Shown here piece after piece: positions 34,034 through 37,496 of a stretch of DNA of 37,496 nucleotides. The notes beneath the pieces were generated by a model, which did not search any database, was not told the DNA's origin, and was given only the letters and a program-made list of their open reading frames with translations. The number at the start of each line of letters is the position of its first letter. Position 1 is the first letter of the stretch. The stretch lies in assembly GCA_009843865.1 (NCBI GenBank), contig VYCQ01000033.1, forward strand, positions 1 to 37,496. Direction: 5' to 3'. The translations under genes were made by a program, and so were the position numbers. The stretch comes from Acidimicrobiia bacterium. GTDB lineage: Bacteria; Actinomycetota; Acidimicrobiia; Acidimicrobiales; Bin134.

Positions 34034-37000
34034 TGCCGACCGCCCTCCAAGACCGCATTGAAGCGTTGAAGAGCATTCGCACATTTGCCCAGGTTTCCGT
34101 TTACCTTCGTGATGAGCTTGGCTGGCCACTGGAGGGAGCTGATCTCGAGGACGACGATCTTCAGGACAGCACCTACAACTGGGATCCCGACGAGCTGGGG
34201 ATTTCAGCAGACAAGCTTCCCGATCTCACCCGGCTTCAGCAGATGCGCCCTCTTACCGCTGACCAGCCCTGGGGCGTGTTTCTCGTAGAATTCGGCGGAC
34301 CGCGGCTACCGATTACCCAGCTCCGACGGTTACTCCAAGCACTCGTTGCCCGCAAGCGCAGAGGCGTCGCGGGCACTCTCCCATCATGGAGCCTCGACGA
34401 TCTGCTCTTCATCGTGTTTACCGGGCGCGGCCCCACGGTGGAGATGCACTTCATCGCATTCTTCGACGACGGCAATCGCCTTCCGAAAGTCCGCTCTTTG
34501 GCTTGGCGACCGATCCAATCCCCCCACCCATTCTTGTCTCGGTTGGCTGAGGAGCTCTTGCCGGCACTCCAGTGGCCAGATGACTCCAGCAACCCAGATG
34601 CGTGGAAGGCCAGGTGGCGGGAGGCGTTCAAACTCCTGCCCGGTCAGGCCATTAGTGACGCGGCCCGGTTGGCCGACCGCATGGCCCGAACCGCGATCGA
34701 TCTGCGAGATCAGATCGGCCAAGCATTGAGGCAGGAAAAGGGCGAAGGGCCGTTCACAACGCTGATGGACGAGGTGAGGGAGCAGCTCGTATCAGACGTC
34801 GATGTCCCACGCTTTGCGGACATGTGTGCCCAAACCCTGGTCTACGGCACGCTCACCAGCCGGATCACCGACCCTGAAGGCTTCGGCTCTTCACCAATCT
34901 TCTCAGCCGTCCCGCTAGCGAATCCGTTCCTGGCCGCCTTCTTTGAACAGGTCCATGACGAGGCCGCGGCACTCGATATGGCTGGCAGCGGTATCGAGCA
35001 ATTCGTGGCCGATCTGAGGGTAACCGACGTGGAGTCGATTCTGGACCAGTTCGGCTCTACTGCCAAAGGTGGCGACCCCGTTATCCACTTCTACGAAGAG
35101 TTTCTCAAGAAGTACGACTCCAAGATGCGGGCCGACGCCGGGGCGTTTTACACCCCGCAGCCGGTAGTGGACTTCATCGTGCGGGCCACTGATGAGGTGT
35201 TGCGCTCCCGCTTTGGCTTGTCGATGGGGATTGCCGACCCCGCTACTTGGCAGCAGGTCGCCGACCGCAACCAGTTCGAAGTACCAGAAGGCGTAGACCC
35301 CGACCGATCATTCGTGTCCATGGTCGATCCGGCCACCGGCACCGGCACGTTCCTGGTGGCTTGGCTCCGCCAAGCCAGGCGGTCGTTCCTGGCATCTGGT
35401 GGCACTTCCGACGACTGGTCCAGCCACTTGCGGGAACACGTCTTGTCTCAGATGCACGCTTTTGAACTAATGCTCGGCCCCTATGCCATCGCCCACCTCA
35501 AGGTTGCCTTGGAATTGCACAGCGAAGGCGTAAACGACGGTGATCCCAAGGTGTTACTCACGGACACCCTCGACCACACCCCTCGACAGGGCCAGCTCCA
35601 AACTATGAGCAATCCTGTAGCCCAAGAAGGCGAGCGCGCCGCAGAACTAAAGGAGTTCGAAAGGTTCACGGTCGTTTTGGGCAACCCACCCTATGACCGA
35701 GAGGAACGAGAGGTTGGCGCGGTTGGCAAGCGTAAAGGGGGAGTGGTTCGGCACGGTGTCCCCGGCATTGACCCGCTGCTCAATACAGTGACTCAGCCCA
35801 TGAGAAACGCTGGGCTTGGGGTGCACCTCAAGAACGTATACAACGATTATGTCTACTTTTGGTGCTGGGCCGCCTGGCAGGCCACCCGGCTGCCGTCAGG
35901 CCCTGGCGTGGTCGCCTTCATCACCGCCTCCTCCTACCTCGACGGCATTTCCATGGGGGGTGTCCGCCACATGATGCGCCAGGCATTCGACGAGCTACGG
36001 ATCATCGACCTCGGCGGCGAGGGCCGTGGTGCCCATGCTGAAGAAAACGTCTTTGATATCCGCACACCGGTTGCTATCGCTATCGGATTCTGTAGCGGCC
36101 AAGGCCGATCCGGTGATTGCACCGTGCTCTACCACCGGGTTGAAGGCTCCAGAGAGCAGAAGCTGGCAGCACTCAACGTTCTGTCCCTCAACGATGTGAC
36201 TGCACAGAACACCGGCACGGGCCTTGACGACTTGACTCCCCGCAGCGACGCCGCGTACTACGACTGGCCCCAAGTGACCGACTTGTTTCCTTGGATCAGA
36301 TCGGGCTGCAAGTTAGGCCGGACGTGGCCCATAGCAGAGACAAAGGGCGTTCTCGAACGCCGTTGGCAAGATCTGGTAGCGGCAGTTCCCCGCCAGCGCC
36401 AAGGGTTATTCGACGAAAGCCCTTCCGGGCAAAAGGTGGACAGCGAGCCGATGCCCCTACTGGCAGGAAGCGGAAGACTGCCGGCGATCCTGTTGTTGGA
36501 TCGGGAAGACCGCTTCGAGAGCGTCGAACTCTATGGCTACCGGAGCTTCGACCGGCAATGGTTGATCGCTGATCAGAGGCTGATTGATCGGGCAGGGTCA
36601 GACATGTGGCAAGCCCGCGGGCCTCGCCAGGTCTTCCTCACTACCCTGACCTCCACCAAGCTCGGTCGTGGCCCTGCGCTCACCGTGTCCCCGTACGTCC
36701 CCGACCTTCACCACTTCCGCGGCTCATACGGTGCCAAGAACGTGATGCCCCTCTATCGGGACAGCAGCGGTCAAGCGCCCAATGTCACCGACGGCCTGCT
36801 CGTAGCTCTTGGCCAGCAACTCGGCACCGTGGTCACCGCCGAGGACTTGCTGGCCTACGTCTACGCCCTCGGCGGCACCTCTGCCTTCAGCGAGCGCCTT
36901 GCCGATGAACTGGCCGAGGGCGCCGGCCCCGTCCACCTCCCTATCACCACCGAGGTCGACTTGTTCCACCAGGCAGTGGAACTGGGACGCGATCTCCTTT

Positions 37001-37455
37001 GGCACCACACTTGGGGTGAACGCTTCGCCCCAACCGGTCAACCCCAACTTCCTGTTAGCCCCGCTCAAGTGGTCGCCCCCGTGGAGGCCATGCCCGAACA
37101 GTTCGCATTCGATCCCGACTCCCAAACCCTCACCGTCGGAACCGGCATCTTTGGTCCCGTCACCCCCGAAGTATGGGAATTCGAGGTATCCGGCCTGAAA
37201 GTCCTCCGATCCTGGCTCGGCTATCGCATGAAGAATCGCAAAGGCAAGAAGTCCAGCCCCCTCGATGACATCCGCCCCACCCGGTGGACCCAAACCGACG
37301 AACTCCTCCGCCTCCTCGCCATCCTCGAGCACACCATCGAGGTCACCCCCACCGCCGCCACGCTCCTCGACGAGATCCTCGCCAACACCCTGATCCCCGC
37401 CACCGACCTACCCAAACCGACTTCCGACCAACGCAAACCCCTCAAGTCGCAGTGA
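34033..37455 (+). CDS. Large N6-adenine DNA methyltransferase with target-recognition region (type ISP/IIG-like)
   Basis: Predicted SAM-dependent adenine methyltransferase (1140 aa). An N-terminal region of about 330 residues (starting RIEALKSIRTFAQVSVYLRDE, with WGVFLVEFGGPRLPITQLRR) is of unknown role and shows no clear PD-(D/E)xK nuclease. Then come AGAFYTPQPVVDFIVR (about 375), SAM motif I DPATGTGTFLV (about 430) and catalytic NPPYD (about 550). After about 700 lies a target-recognition-like region with TETKGVLERR-type spacing and a helical end. The methyltransferase and recognition parts resemble the second half of single-chain type ISP enzymes such as LlaBIII, whose helicase and nuclease here would come from the coupled upstream gene. 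It is complete, with its stop 41 bases before the window end. Confidence 0.88.
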   Translation: MPTALQDRIEALKSIRTFAQVSVYLRDELGWPLEGADLEDDDLQDSTYNWDPDELGISADKLPDLTRLQQMRPLTADQPWGVFLVEFGGPRLPITQLRRLLQALVARKRRGVAGTLPSWSLDDLLFIVFTGRGPTVEMHFIAFFDDGNRLPKVRSLAWRPIQSPHPFLSRLAEELLPALQWPDDSSNPDAWKARWREAFKLLPGQAISDAARLADRMARTAIDLRDQIGQALRQEKGEGPFTTLMDEVREQLVSDVDVPRFADMCAQTLVYGTLTSRITDPEGFGSSPIFSAVPLANPFLAAFFEQVHDEAAALDMAGSGIEQFVADLRVTDVESILDQFGSTAKGGDPVIHFYEEFLKKYDSKMRADAGAFYTPQPVVDFIVRATDEVLRSRFGLSMGIADPATWQQVADRNQFEVPEGVDPDRSFVSMVDPATGTGTFLVAWLRQARRSFLASGGTSDDWSSHLREHVLSQMHAFELMLGPYAIAHLKVALELHSEGVNDGDPKVLLTDTLDHTPRQGQLQTMSNPVAQEGERAAELKEFERFTVVLGNPPYDREEREVGAVGKRKGGVVRHGVPGIDPLLNTVTQPMRNAGLGVHLKNVYNDYVYFWCWAAWQATRLPSGPGVVAFITASSYLDGISMGGVRHMMRQAFDELRIIDLGGEGRGAHAEENVFDIRTPVAIAIGFCSGQGRSGDCTVLYHRVEGSREQKLAALNVLSLNDVTAQNTGTGLDDLTPRSDAAYYDWPQVTDLFPWIRSGCKLGRTWPIAETKGVLERRWQDLVAAVPRQRQGLFDESPSGQKVDSEPMPLLAGSGRLPAILLLDREDRFESVELYGYRSFDRQWLIADQRLIDRAGSDMWQARGPRQVFLTTLTSTKLGRGPALTVSPYVPDLHHFRGSYGAKNVMPLYRDSSGQAPNVTDGLLVALGQQLGTVVTAEDLLAYVYALGGTSAFSERLADELAEGAGPVHLPITTEVDLFHQAVELGRDLLWHHTWGERFAPTGQPQLPVSPAQVVAPVEAMPEQFAFDPDSQTLTVGTGIFGPVTPEVWEFEVSGLKVLRSWLGYRMKNRKGKKSSPLDDIRPTRWTQTDELLRLLAILEHTIEVTPTAATLLDEILANTLIPATDLPKPTSDQRKPLKSQ

Positions 37456-37496
37456 TGTTGATGACACTCGACCTTCTTGCGGCAGTAGATCTGACG

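Noticed and set aside
30866..37455. A complete DISARM or BREX system
   Set aside because: No DrmA (DUF1998-associated helicase), DrmB, BrxL, PglZ or BrxC-type genes are present. Only the PLD, SNF2 and methyltransferase functions are seen.

Overview
The window reads as part of an actinobacterial chromosome, most likely class Acidimicrobiia. This is inferred from the run uppS-recO-glyS-dnaG, a DnaG beginning MGIHNEDVARVREETD, a two-subunit class Ia ribonucleotide reductase, an archaeal-type ValRS, frequent GTG starts and GTGA/ATGA overlaps between genes. It has three parts: a broken left accessory block (1-6657), a conserved core (6686-24223) and a right accessory/defence block (24300-37455). 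No gene-free stretch exceeds about 180 bases, and I saw no CRISPR array, integrase, IS element or tRNA gene.

Left block. It opens with a poly-C run that is probably a contig-end artefact. A shattered C-terminal half of a type IIG (Eco57I-like) restriction-methyltransferase follows (about 62-1532), with out-of-frame partial duplications and a (CT)10 tract. Then come two divergent VapC-type toxin-antitoxin operons on the minus strand. Each is followed on the plus strand by the same 94-base start of a phospholipase D (PLD)-SNF2 helicase gene. Only the second copy continues into a full gene (3319-6657). That gene stops 28 bases from the 3' end of ssrA (tmRNA), a common integration hotspot.

Core. 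ssrA and smpB (minus) diverge from era (plus). A DinG/XPD-type helicase (minus) diverges from uppS-recO-glyS-dnaG (plus). nrdA-nrdB (minus) converges on dnaG. valS-modA-modB-modC (minus) lies upstream of nrdAB with tight spacing or 4-base overlaps. These genes serve ribosome rescue, ribosome assembly, cell-wall lipid carrier synthesis, recombination, translation, replication priming, dNTP supply and molybdate import.

Right block. A Phd-VapC module (with an odd triple repeat at its start), an NTF2-like protein and mogA precede a Fic protein. Divergent from fic is a co-directional cluster: an AAA ATPase and subtilisin-like protease resembling the IetAS antiviral pair, then a second PLD-SNF2 helicase overlapping a 1141-aa adenine methyltransferase by 1 base. 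The protease gene has lost its catalytic-serine segment through a frame-breaking internal deletion. The helicase/methyltransferase pair is intact and is the best candidate for an under-described system: a two-gene restriction-like module in which a PLD domain could be the nuclease.
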